A stretch of 64,000 bases of DNA from Galeopsis tetrahit (taxonomy: Eukaryota > Streptophyta > Magnoliopsida > Lamiales > Lamiaceae): assembly GCA_963675135.1 (NCBI GenBank), contig OY776124.1, forward strand, positions 3,021,001 through 3,085,000, written 5' to 3'. The translations under genes were made by a program, and so were the position numbers. The notes under the pieces are model-generated. The model did no database searches. It had not been told where the DNA came from and worked only from the letters and a program-made list of their open reading frames with translations. Shown here piece after piece: positions 13,517-24,686 of the stretch; the stretch's first letter is position 1; every line of letters begins with the position of its first letter.

Positions 13517-16500
13517 TTGTGTCTAGACGATTTTTGAATTTGAGGCCTCGGGTGCGGAGTTTTTGACGTCGTCGCCCAAAGCCAAATTGTGCGCACGCTT
13601 GTGCGCCGTTTTTACAAAGTTTTCAGATTGCCTCCTGGGTTTGAATTTCCCACTGAATTGGCCATAGAATCAATTGTGTCGAGAAAGTTTTTGAATTTGA
13701 GGCCTCGGGTGCAGAGTTTTTGACGTCGTCGCCCATAGCCAAACTTGCTCGCATGGTTGTGTGCCGTTTTTACAAAGTTTTCAGATTGCCTCCTAGGTTT
13801 GCATCCCTCACTGAATTGGCCATAGAATCAATTGTGTCGAGTCGGTTTTTGAATTTGAGGCCTCGGGTGCGGAGTTTTTGACGTCGTCGCCCATAGCCAA
13901 ATTGTGCGCACGCTTGTGCGCCGTTTTTACAAAGTTTTCAGATTGCCTCCTGGGTTTGAATTTCCCACTGAATTGGCCATAGAATCAATTGTGTCGAGAA
14001 AGTTTTTGAATTTGAGGCCTCGGGTGCAGAGTTTTTGACGTCGTCGCCCATAGCCAAACTTGCTCGCATGGTTGTGTGCCGTTTTTACAAAGTTTTCAGA
14101 TTACCTCCCAGGTTTGCATCCCTCACTGAATTGGCCATAAAATCAATTGTGTCGAGACGGTTTTTGAATTTGAGGCCTCGGGTGCGGAGTTTTTGACGTC
14201 GTCGCGCATAGCCAAACTTGCGCGCATGGTTGTGTGCCGTTTTTACAAAGTTTTCAGATTGCCTCCCAGGTTTGCATCCTTCACTGAATTGGCCATAAAA
14301 TCAATTGTGTCGAGAAAGTTTTTGAATTTGAGGCCTCGGGTGCAGAGTTTTTGACGTCGTCGCCCATAGCCAAACTTGCGCGCATGGTTGTGTGCCGTTT
14401 TTACAAAGTTTTCAGATTGCCTCCCAGGTTTGCATCCTTCACTGAATTGGCCATAAAATCAATTGTGTCGAGACGGTTTTTGAATTTGAGGCCTCGGGTG
14501 CGGAGTTTTTGACGTCGTCGCCCATAGCCAAATTGCGCGCACGCTTGTGCGTCATTTTTACAAATTTTCAGATTGCCTCTCGGGTTTGCATATCCAGCTG
14601 AATTGGCCATAAAATCAATTGTGTCGAGAAATTTTTTGAATTTGAGGCCTCGGGTGCGGAGTTTTTGACGTCGTCGCCCATAGCCAAATTGCGCGCACGC
14701 TTGTGCGTCATTTTTACAAAGTTTTCAGATTGCCTCTCGGGTTTGCATATCCAGCTGAATTGGCCATAAAATCAATTGTGTCGAGAAATTTTTTGAATTT
14801 GAGGCCTCGGGTGCGGAGTTTTTGACGTCGTCGCCCATAGCCAAACTTGCGCGCATGGTTGTGTGCCGTTTTTACAATGTTTTCAGATTGCCTCCTAGGT
14901 TTGCATCCCTCACTGAATTGGCCATAGAATCAATTGTGTCGAGTCGGTTTTTGAATTTGAGGCCTCGGGTGCGGAGTTTTTGATGTCGTCGCCCATAGCC
15001 AAATTGTGCGCACGCTTGTGCGCCGTTTTTACAAAGTTTTCAGTTTGCCTCCCGGGTTTGAATTTCCTACTGAATTGGCCATAGAATCAATTGTGTCGAG
15101 AAAGTTTTTGAATTTGAGGCCTCGGGTGCAGAGTTTTTGACGTCGTCGCCCATAGTCAAATTGCGCGCACGCTAGTGCGCCGTTTTTACAAAGTTTTCAG
15201 ATTGTCTCTCGGGTTTGCATTTCTAGCTGAATTGGCCATAGAATCAATTGTGTCGAGACGGTTTTTGAATTTGAGGCCTCGGGTGCGGAGTTTTTGACGT
15301 CGTCGCCCATCGCCAAATTGCGCGCACGCTTGTGCGCCGTTTTTACAAAGTTTTCAGATTGCCTCTCGGGTCGGGTTTGCATTACTAGCTGAATTGGCCA
15401 TAGAATCAATTTTGTCGAGACGGTTTTTGAATTTGAGGCCTCGGGTGCGGAGTTTTTTACGTCGTCGCCCATCGCCAAATTGCGCGCACGCTTGTGCGCC
15501 ATTTTTACAAAGTTTTCAGATTGCCTCTCGGGTTTGCATTTCTAGCTGAATTGGCCATAGAATCAATTTTGTCGAGACGGTTTTTTGAATTTGAGGCCTC
15601 GGGTGCGGAGTTTTTGACTTCGTCGCCCATAGCCAAACTTGCGCGCATGGTTGTGTGCCATTTTTACAAAGTTTTCTGATTGCCTCCCAAGTTTGCATCC
15701 CTCACTAAATTGGCCATAGGATCAATTGTGTCGAGACGGTTTTTGAATTTGAGGCCTCGGGTGCGAAGTTTTTGACGTCGTCGCCCATAGCCAAATTGCG
15801 CGCACGCTTGTGCGCCGTTTTTACAAAGTTTTCAGATTGCCTCTCGGGTTTGCATTTCTAGCTGAATTGGCCATAGAATCAATGGTGTCGAGACGGTTTT
15901 TGAATTTGAGGCCTCGGGTGCGGAGTTTTTGACGTAGTTTCCCATAGCCAAATTGCGCGCACGCTTGTGCGCCGTTTTTACAAAGTTTTCAGATTGCCTC
16001 TCGGGTTTGCATTTCTAGCTAAAATTGGTCATAGAATCAATTGTGTCGAGACGGTTTTTGAATTTGAGGCCTCGGGTGCGGAGTTTTTGACGTCGTCGCC
16101 CATAGCCAAATTGCACGCACGCTTGTGCGCCGTTTTTACAAAGTTTTCAGATTGCCTCTCGGGTTTGAATTTCCCACTGAATTGGCCATAGAATCAATTG
16201 TGTCGAGACGGTTTTTGAATTTGAGGCCTCGGGTGCGGAGTTTTTGACGTCGTCGCCCATAGCCAAATTGCGCGCACACTTGTGCGCCGTTTTTACAAAG
16301 TTTTCAGATTGCCTCTCGGGTCGGGTTTGCATTTCCAGCTGAATTGGCCATAGAATCAATTGTGTCTAGACGATTTTTGAATTTGAGGCCTCGGGTGCGG
16401 AGTTTTTGACGTCGTCGCCCAAAGCCAAATTGTGCGCACGCTTGTGCGCCGTTTTTACAAAGTTTTCAGATTGCCTCCTGGGTTTGAATTTCCCACTGAA

Positions 16501-18038
16501 TTGGCCATAGAATCAATTGTGTCGAGAAAGTTTTTGAATTTGAGGCCTCGGGTGCAGAGTTTTTGACGTCGTCGCCCATAGCCAAACTTGCTCGCATGGT
16601 TGTGTGCCGTTTTTACAAAGTTTTCAGATTGCCTCCTAGGTTTGCATCCCTCACTGAATTGGCCATAGAATCAATTGTGTCGAGTCGGTTTTTGAATTTG
16701 AGGCCTCGGGTGCGGAGTTTTTGACGTCGTCGCCCATAGCCAAATTGTGCGCACGCTTGTGCGCCGTTTTTACAAAGTTTTCAGATTGCCTCCTGGGTTT
16801 GAATTTCCCACTGAATTGGCCATAGAATCAATTGTGTCGAGAAAGTTTTTGAATTTGAGGCCTCGGGTGCAGAGTTTTTGACGTCGTCGCCCATAGCCAA
16901 ACTTGCTCGCATGGTTGTGTGCCGTTTTTACAAAGTTTTCAGATTACCTCCCAGGTTTGCATCCCTCACTGAATTGGCCATAAAATCAATTGTGTCGAGA
17001 CGGTTTTTGAATTTGAGGCCTCGGGTGCGGAGTTTTTGACGTCGTCGCGCATAGCCAAACTTGCGCGCATGGTTGTGTGCCGTTTTTACAAAGTTTTCAG
17101 ATTGCCTCCCAGGTTTGCATCCTTCACTGAATTGGCCATAAAATCAATTGTGTCGAGAAAGTTTTTGAATTTGAGGCCTCGGGTGCAGAGTTTTTGACGT
17201 CGTCGCCCATAGCCAAACTTGCGCGCATGGTTGTGTGCCGTTTTTACAAAGTTTTCAGATTGCCTCCCAGGTTTGCATCCTTCACTGAATTGGCCATAAA
17301 ATCAATTGTGTCGAGACGGTTTCTGAATTTGAGGCCTCGGGTGCGGAGTTTTTGACGTCGTCGCACATAGCCAAATTGCGCGCACGCTTGTGCGTCATTT
17401 TTACAAATTTTCAGATTGCCTCTCGGGTTTGCATATCCAGCTGAATTGGCCATAAAATCAATTGTGTCGAGAAATTTTTTGAATTTGAGGCCTCGGGTGC
17501 GGAGTTTTTGACGTCGTCGCCCATAGCCAAATTGCGCGCACGCTTGTGCGTCATTTTTACAAAGTTTTCAGATTGCCTCTCGGGTTTGCATATCCAGCTG
17601 AATTGGCCATAAAATCAATTGTGTCGAGAAATTTTTTGAATTTGAGGCCTCGGGTGCGGAGTTTTTGACGTCGTCGCCCATAGCCAAACTTGCGCGCATG
17701 GTTGTGTGCCGTTTTTACAATGTTTTCAGATTGCCTCCTAGGTTTGCATCCCTCACTGAATTGGCCATAGAATCAATTGTGTCGAGTCGGTTTTTGAATT
17801 TGAGGCCTCGGGTGCGGAGTTTTTTATGTCGTCGCCCATAGCCAAATTGTGCGCACGCTTGTGCGCCGTTTTTACAAAGTTTTCAGATTGCCTCCCGGGT
17901 TTGAATTTCCTACTGAATTGGCCATAGAATCAATTGTGTCGAGAAAGTTTTTGAATTTGAGGCCTCGGGTGCAGAGTTTTTGACTTCGTCGCCCATAGCC
18001 AAACTTGCTCGCATGGTTGTGTGCCGTTTTTACAAAGT
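12355..18038. repeat. Higher-order repeat: two copies of an 18-monomer, 2843 bp unit
   Basis: The block 12355-15196 is repeated at 15197-18038. Markers displaced by 2842-2843 bp include TAGCTAAAATTGGTC at 13173 and 16016, GCCCAAAGCCAAATTGTGCG, the run of GTGCGTCATTTTTACAAA monomers, and TACAATGTTTTCAG. Only scattered single-base differences are visible. Its first part is the 10/14-mer family to its left, so at least two duplication rounds are layered. Confidence 0.88.
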
Positions 18039-18659
18039 TTTCAGATTGCCTCCCAGGTTTGCATCCATCACTGAATTGGCCATAAAATCAATTGTGTCGA
18101 GACGGTTTTTGAATTTGAGGCCTCGGGTGCGGAGTTTTTAACGTCGTCGCGCATAGCCAAACTTGCGCGCATGGTTGTGTGCCGTTTTTACAAAGTTTTC
18201 AGATTGCCTCCCAGGTTTGCATCCTTCACTGAATTGGCCATAAAATCAATTGTGTCGAGAAAGTTTTTGAATTTGAGGTCTCGGGTGTAGAGTTTTTGAC
18301 GTCGTCGCCCATAGCCAAACTTGCGCGCATGGTTGTGTGCCGTTTTTACAAAGTTTTCAGATTGCCTCCCAGGTTTGCATCCCTCACTGAATTGGCCATA
18401 GAATCAATTGTGTCGAGATGGTTTTTGAATTTGAGGCCTCGGGTGCGGAGTTTTTGACGTCGTCGCCCATAGCCAAATTGCGCGCACGCTTGTGCGTAGT
18501 TTTTACAAAGTTTTCAGATTGCCTCTCGGGTTTGCATATCCAGCTGAATTGGCCATAGAATCAATTGTGTCGAGAAATTTTTTGAATTTGAGGCCTCGGG
18601 TGCGGAGTTTTTGACGTCGTCGCCCATAGCCAAACTTGCGCGCATGGTTGTGTGCCGTT

Positions 18660-21600
18660 TTTACAAAGTTTTCAGATTGACTCCTAGGTTTGCATCCCTC
18701 ACTGAATTAGCCATAGAATCAATTGTGTCGAGACGGTTTTTGAATTTGAGGCCTCGGGTGCGGAGTTTTTGACGTCGTCGCCCATAGCCAAATTGTGCGC
18801 ACGCTTGTGCGCCGTTTTTACAAAGTTTTCAGATTGTCTCCCGGGTTTGAATTTCCCACTGAATTGGCCATAGAATCAATTGTGTCGAGAAAGTTTTTGA
18901 ATTTGAGGCCTCGGGTGCAGAGTTTTTGACGTCGTCGCCCATAGCCAAACTTGCGCGCATGGTTGTGTGCCGTTTTAACAAAGTTTTCAGATTGCCTCCC
19001 AGGTTTGCATCCCTCACTGAATTGGCCATAGAATCAATTGTGTCGAGACGGTTTTTGAATTTGAGGCCTCGAGTGCGGAGTTTTTTACGTCGTCGCGCAT
19101 AGCCAAACTTGCGCGCATGGTTGTGTGCCGTTTTTACAAAGTTTTCAGATTGCCTCCCAGGTTTGCATCCATCACTGAATTGGCCATAGAATCAATTGTG
19201 TCAAGAAAGTTTTTGAATTTGAAGCATCGGGTGCAGAGTTTTTGACGTCGTCGCCCATAGCCAAACTTGCGCGCATTGTTGTGTGCCGTTTTTACAAAGT
19301 TTTCAGATTGACTCCTAGGTTTGCATCCCTCACTGAATTAGCCATAGAATCAATTGTGTCGAGACGGTTTTTGAATTTGAGGCCTCGGGTGCGGAGTTTT
19401 TGACGTCGTCGCCCATAGCCAAATTGTGCGCACGCTTGTGCGCCGTTTTTATAAAGTTTTCAGATTGTCTCCCGGGTTTGAATTTCCCACTGAATTGGCC
19501 ATAGAATCAATTGTGTCGAGAAAGTTTTTGAATTTGAGGCCTCGGGTGCAGAGTTTTTGACGTCGTCGCCCATAGCCAAACTTGCGCGCATGGTTGTGTG
19601 CCGTTTTAACAAAGTTTTCAGATTGCCTCCCAGGTTTGCATCCCTCACTGAATTGGCCATAGAATCAATTGTGTCGAGACGGTTTTTGAATTTGAGGCCT
19701 CGGGTGTGGAGTTTTTTACGTCGTCGCGCATAGCCAAACTTGCGCGCATGGTTGTGTGCCGTTTTTACAAAGTTTTCAGATTGCCTCCCAGGTTTGCATC
19801 CATCACTGAATTGGCCATAGAATCAATTGTGTCAAGAAAGTTTTTGAATTTGAAGCATCGGGTGCAGAGTTTTTGACGTCGTCGCCCATAGCCAAACTTG
19901 CGCGCATTGTTGTGTGCCGTTTTTACAAAGTTTTCAGATTGCCTCTCAGGTTTGCATCCCTCACTGAATTGGCCATAAAATCAATTGTGTCGAGACGGTT
20001 TTTGAATTTGAGGCCTCGGGTGCGGAGTTTTTTACGTCGTCGCCCATAGCTAAATTACGCGCACGCTTGTGCGCCGTTTTTACAAAGTTTTCAGATTGCC
20101 TCTCGGGTTTGCATATCCAGCTGAATTGGCCATAGAATCAATTGTGTCGAGAAATTTTTTGAATTTGAGGCCTCGGGTGCGGAGTTTTTGACGTCGTCGC
20201 CCATAGCCAAACTTGCGCGCATGGTTGTGTGCCGTTTTAACAAAGTTTTCAGATTGCCTCCCAGGTTTGCATCCCTCACTGAATTGGCCATAGAATCAAT
20301 TGTGTCGAGACGGTTTTTGAATTTGAGGCCTCGAGTGCGGAGTTTTTTACGTCGTCGCGCATAGCCAAACTTGCGCGCATGGTTGTGTGCCGTTTTTACA
20401 AAGTTTTCAGATTGCCTCCCAGGTTTGCATCCATCACTGAATTGGCCATAGAATCAATTGTGTCAAGAAAGTTTTTGAATTTGAAGCATCGGGTGCAGAG
20501 TTTTTGACGTCGTCGCCCATAGCCAAACTTGCGCGCATTGTTGTGTGCCGTTTTTACAAAGTTTTCAGATTGACTCCTAGGTTTGCATCCCTCACTGAAT
20601 TAGCCATAGAATCAATTGTGTCGAGACGGTTTTTGAATTTGAGGCCTCGGGTGCGGAGTTTTTGACGTCGTCGCCCATAGCCAAATTGTGCGCACGCTTG
20701 TGCGCCGTTTTTATAAAGTTTTCAGATTGTCTCCCGGGTTTGAATTTCCCACTGAATTGGCCATAGAATCAATTGTGTCGAGAAAGTTTTTGAATTTGAG
20801 GCCTCGGGTGCAGAGTTTTTGACGTCGTCGCCCATAGCCAAACTTGCGCGCATGGTTGTGTGCCGTTTTAACAAAGTTTTCAGATTACCTCCCAGGTTTG
20901 CATCCCTCACTGAATTGGCCATAGAATCAATTGTGTCGAGACGGTTTTTGAATTTGAGGCCTCGGGTGTGGAGTTTTTTACGTCGTCGCGCATAGCCAAA
21001 CTTGCGCGCATGGTTGTGTGCCGTTTTTACAAAGTTTTCAGATTGCCTCCCAGGTTTGCATCCATCACTGAATTGGCCATAGAATCAATTGTGTCAAGAA
21101 AGTTTTTGAATTTGAAGCATCGGGTGCAGAGTTTTTGACGTCGTCGCCCATAGCCAAACTTGCGCGCATTGTTGTGTGCCGTTTTTACAAAGTTTTCAGA
21201 TTGCCTCTCAGGTTTGCATCCCTCACTGAATTGGCCATAAAATCAATTGTGTCGAGACGGTTTTTGAATTTGAGGCCTCGGGTGCGGAGTTTTTTACGTC
21301 GTCGCCCATAGCTAAATTACGCGCACGCTTGTGCGCCGTTTTTACAAAGTTTTCAGATTGCCTCTCGGGTTTGCATATCCAGCTGAATTGGCCATAGAAT
21401 CAATTGTGTCGAGAAATTTTTTGAATTTGAGGCCTCGGGTGCGGAGTTTTTGACGTCGTCGCCCATAGCCAAACTTGCGCGCATGGTTGTGTGCCGTTTT
21501 TACAAAGTTTTCAGATTGCCTCCCAGGTTTGCATCCCTCACTGAATTGGCAATAGAATCAATTGTGTCAAGACGGTTTTTGAATTTGAGGCCTCGGGTGC

Positions 21601-21830
21601 GGAGTTTTTGACGTCGTCGCCCATAGCCAAATTGTGCGCACGCTTGTGCGCCGTTTTTACAAAGTTTTTAGATTGCCTCCCGGGTTTGAATTTCCCACTG
21701 AATTGGCCATAGAATCAATTGTGTCGAGAAAGTTTTTGAATTTAAGGCCTCGGGTGCAGAGTTTTTGACGTCGTCGCCCATAGCCAAACTTGCGCGCATG
21801 GTTGTGTGCCGTTTTTACAAAGTTTTCAGA
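18660..21830. repeat. Higher-order repeat: 4-monomer (631 bp) and 8-monomer (1262 bp) units
   Basis: The marker GATTGACTCCTAGG is at 18675, 19306 and 20568, spacings of 631 and 1262 bp. TTGAAGCATCGGGTGCAG and GCATTGTTGTGTGCC recur with the same spacing. The second and fourth 631 bp units alternate in type (GATTGCCTCTCAGG in place of GATTGACTCC), so the larger unit is 1262 bp, present about twice at 19292-21815. Confidence 0.87.
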
Positions 21831-23170
21831 TTGCCTCCCAGGTTTGCATCCCTCACTGAATTGGCCATAGAATCAATTGTGTCGAGACGGTTTTTGAATT
21901 TGAGGCCTCGGGTGCGGAGTTTTTGACGTCGTCGCCCATAGCCAAATTGCGCGCACGCTTGTGCGCCATTTTTACAAAGTTTTCAGATTGGCTCTCGGGT
22001 TTGCATAACCAGCTAAATTGGCCATAGAATCAATTGTGTCGAGAAAATTTTTGAATTTGAGGCCTCGGGTGCGGAGTTTTTGACGTCGTCGCCCATAGCC
22101 AAACTTGCGCGCATGGTTGTGTGCCGTTTTTACAAAGTTTTCAGATTGCCTCCCAGGTTTGCATCCCTCACTGAATTGGCCTTAGAATCAATTGTGTCGA
22201 GACATTTTTTGAATTTGAGGCCTCGGGTGCAGAGTTTTTGACGTCGTCGCCCATAGCCAAATTGCGCGTATGCTTGTGCGCCGTTTTTACAAAGTTTTCA
22301 GATTGCCTCCCGGGTTTGCAATTCCCACTGAATTGGCCATAGAATCAATTGTGTCGAGCAAGTTTTTGAATTTGAGGCCTCGGGTGAGGAGTTTTTGACG
22401 TCGTCGCCCATAGCCAAACTTGTGCGCATGGTTGTGTGCCGTTTTTACAAAGTTTTCAGATTGCCTCCCAGGTTTGCATCCGTCACTGAATTGGCCATAT
22501 AATCAATTGTGTCGAGACGGTATTTGAATTCGAGGCCTCGGGTGTAGTGTTTTTGACGTCGTGGTCCATAGCCAAATTGCAGGCATGCTTGTGCGCCATT
22601 TTTACAAAGTTTTCAGATTGCCTCCCAGGTTTGCATCCCTCACTGAATTGGCCATAGAGTCAATTGTGTCGAGACGGTTTTTGAATTTGAGGCCTCGGGT
22701 GCGGAGTTTTTTACGTCGTCGCGCATAGCCAAACTTACGCACATGGTTGTGTGCCGTTTTTATAAAGTTTTCAGATTGCCTCCCAGGTTTGCATCCCCCA
22801 CTGAATTGGCCATAGAATCAATTGTGTCGAGACGGTTTTTGAATTTGAGGCCTCGGGTGCGGAGTTTTTTACGTCATCGCGCATAACCAAACTTAAGCAC
22901 ATGGTTGTGTGCCGTTTTTACAAAGTTTTCAGATTGCCTCCCAGGTTTGCATCCCTCACTGAATTGGCCATAGAATCAATTGTGTCGAGACGGTTTTTGA
23001 ATTTTAGGCCTCGGGTGCGGAGTTTTTTACGTCGTCGCGCTTAGCCAAACTTGCGCGCATGGTTGTGTGCCGTTTTTACAAAGTTTTCAGATTGCCTCCC
23101 AGGTTTGCATCCATCACTGAATTGGCCATAGAATCAATTGTGTCAAGAAAGTTTTTGAATTTGAGGCATC

Positions 23171-24686
23171 TGTTAGGGTTATACTGGCAAGTATGCTTTT
23201 AGTGCTACTTATGTATACAAACTGATTCTTGCAATTATAAATGAGAATAATATTTTTATCACTGGTTGCTTCAAATATAATGAATGTTAATTATTTATTG
23301 CATAAACGTTCAGATGTATTTTACATTGTAGACAATGTGGTGTGTAGAAGATCACAGAAGATCACATTGTCAGTTCCTTGTATATAAGTACAATTGATTC
23401 ACAACTTAGATGGAATTGAACAATCCATTTGTAGAAGTTGAGGTGTAAGGCTCGGATTGGTTTATCTTGACCAAGAGATTACACTAGTTCGTTATGATGT
23501 GCTGAATCGGACCTACAGAGAGGTAATTCTTCTAGACTGACTTAAGGAATGAAGAATTAGACCTCAGTGGTTGTTGATTTCTTAATCTCTGTCACTTAAA
23601 TGGGATTGTCTGTAGTTAAGACGTATTGCTTTGATTTATTATGGGTAAAGAATCAATTTGATTCAATACTTTGTATTTTGGGCAATATTATTAATTACAG
23701 GACAGATTGCTAAAATTAATACAGAGAATCGTGTCTTGGAGTGTCAAGTTGATTATGTCCCCTTGGTGGGCTCAGAAGGTTTATCATATCAAATCTGATC
23801 AGTGGAATTTTATTTCCGGTATGATAATAATGTTGAGCTGTCCTTACTCCGAGGAATAAAAGATATTAATTAATTAAAGCATTCAGTAGCTTAAATTAAT
23901 TGATGGACATTGAATCTTAAACACGGGAAATAATAATCGGGAGCCATATTTCGTAATATGGGTTAGGATGGATAGTGCAATATTAATTCTATAGTGGAAT
24001 GAATTAATATTAATGGGCTGGAAAAATGTTGTGGCTCAATATTGATTTTTGGGCCCATACGGAGGTCCAATCCTAATTATCCTAAAGGCCCCTCAAGTAG
24101 CCCAATAAAAGTCTATTAATTAAGGTAATTAAAAGATAAGGATTAATTTTGTTGCAAGAAATTAGAGAGAGATATTTATGGAAAAAGATATATGGAAATA
24201 AGAGATTATTTCTATATTATTCCAAGATAAATTGACCGGTCAATTTTTCTTTTTTGTAAGAGAAGAAACATAGATTCTCTCTTATAAAAGGAGAAGAAAA
24301 AAATTGGTACTCTTGAGACTAAGAAAAAAAAAAGATCTGTAATTTTCGAAATTATAGTGTGTGCAACAAGAGAAAATTAATTCTTCCTATAGAGTTAATA
24401 GTTCGTGAGATCTCCAACCGGGTCAACGGACTAAGACTTAGGGAATACTTGAGAAGGCAATTGGGTTGAAGTTGTTACTCTTCTCAACAATATCTCTCCG
24501 ATTTAAAGGTAAACATGTAATCCCTTAGTTCCGCATGTTTAGGGATTTAATTATTTTACCGTACATTCATTACATATATTAGTTGATTTAATTTGTTTAA
24601 ATTATGAAATTAGATTTATGATAATTCATATTTAAATTACGTCCCAAATAGATCCGGGTAATTTTAAAGGAGTCTCAAAGGATTCC
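23171..24686 (+). mobile_element. LTR-like insertion in the satellite, non-coding
   Basis: An AT-rich 1516 bp segment unrelated to the satellite. It begins with TGTTAGGGTTATACTGG (TG start as in an LTR), has no long ORF, and carries a TATA box (TATAAAAG, 24283-24290) about three quarters of the way along. These features fit an LTR left alone or a non-autonomous retroelement. The right end does not close with CA and no short target-site duplication is visible: the satellite after it restarts about 27 bp earlier in the monomer phase. It may be truncated or rearranged. I cannot name the family. Confidence 0.6.
24229..24290 (+). promoter_or_regulatory. Palindromic W-box pair upstream of a TATA box
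   Basis: A perfect 18 bp palindrome, AAATTGACCGGTCAATTT (24229-24246), contains two head-to-head TTGACC W-box cores. TATAAAAG follows at 24283-24290. WRKY factors bind TTGAC(C/T), so this arrangement would suit a stress-inducible LTR promoter. Activity is inference. Confidence 0.45.

Larger units (their letters stand above)
1..23170. repeat. Satellite array, 157-159 bp monomer (main block)
   Basis: Head-to-tail tandem array with no unrelated sequence inside it. The landmark AAAGTTTTCAGATTGCCT recurs at 1, 158, 315 and 473 and so on, giving a 157-159 bp period and about 146 copies. Each monomer joins a conserved half of about 90 bp (from TGAATTGGCCATAGAATCAA through GAGGCCTCGGGTGCGGAG to GTCGTCGCCCATAGCC) to a more variable half of about 70 bp. 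It is CpG-rich: I count 13 CpG in the monomer at 158-314, while the flanking DNA is AT-rich. Monomer length is near nucleosome repeat length, as in many plant centromeric or subtelomeric satellites; location is not shown here. Short ORFs of 60-100 aa recur on both strands, but the unit is not a multiple of three and they shift frame between copies, so I do not call them genes. Confidence 0.97.

Noticed and set aside
143..21000. Dozens of 60-100 aa ORFs on both strands of the satellite
   Set aside because: They repeat with the array, shift frame because the monomer is not a multiple of three, and start or stop wherever a monomer variant allows. No independent coding evidence.
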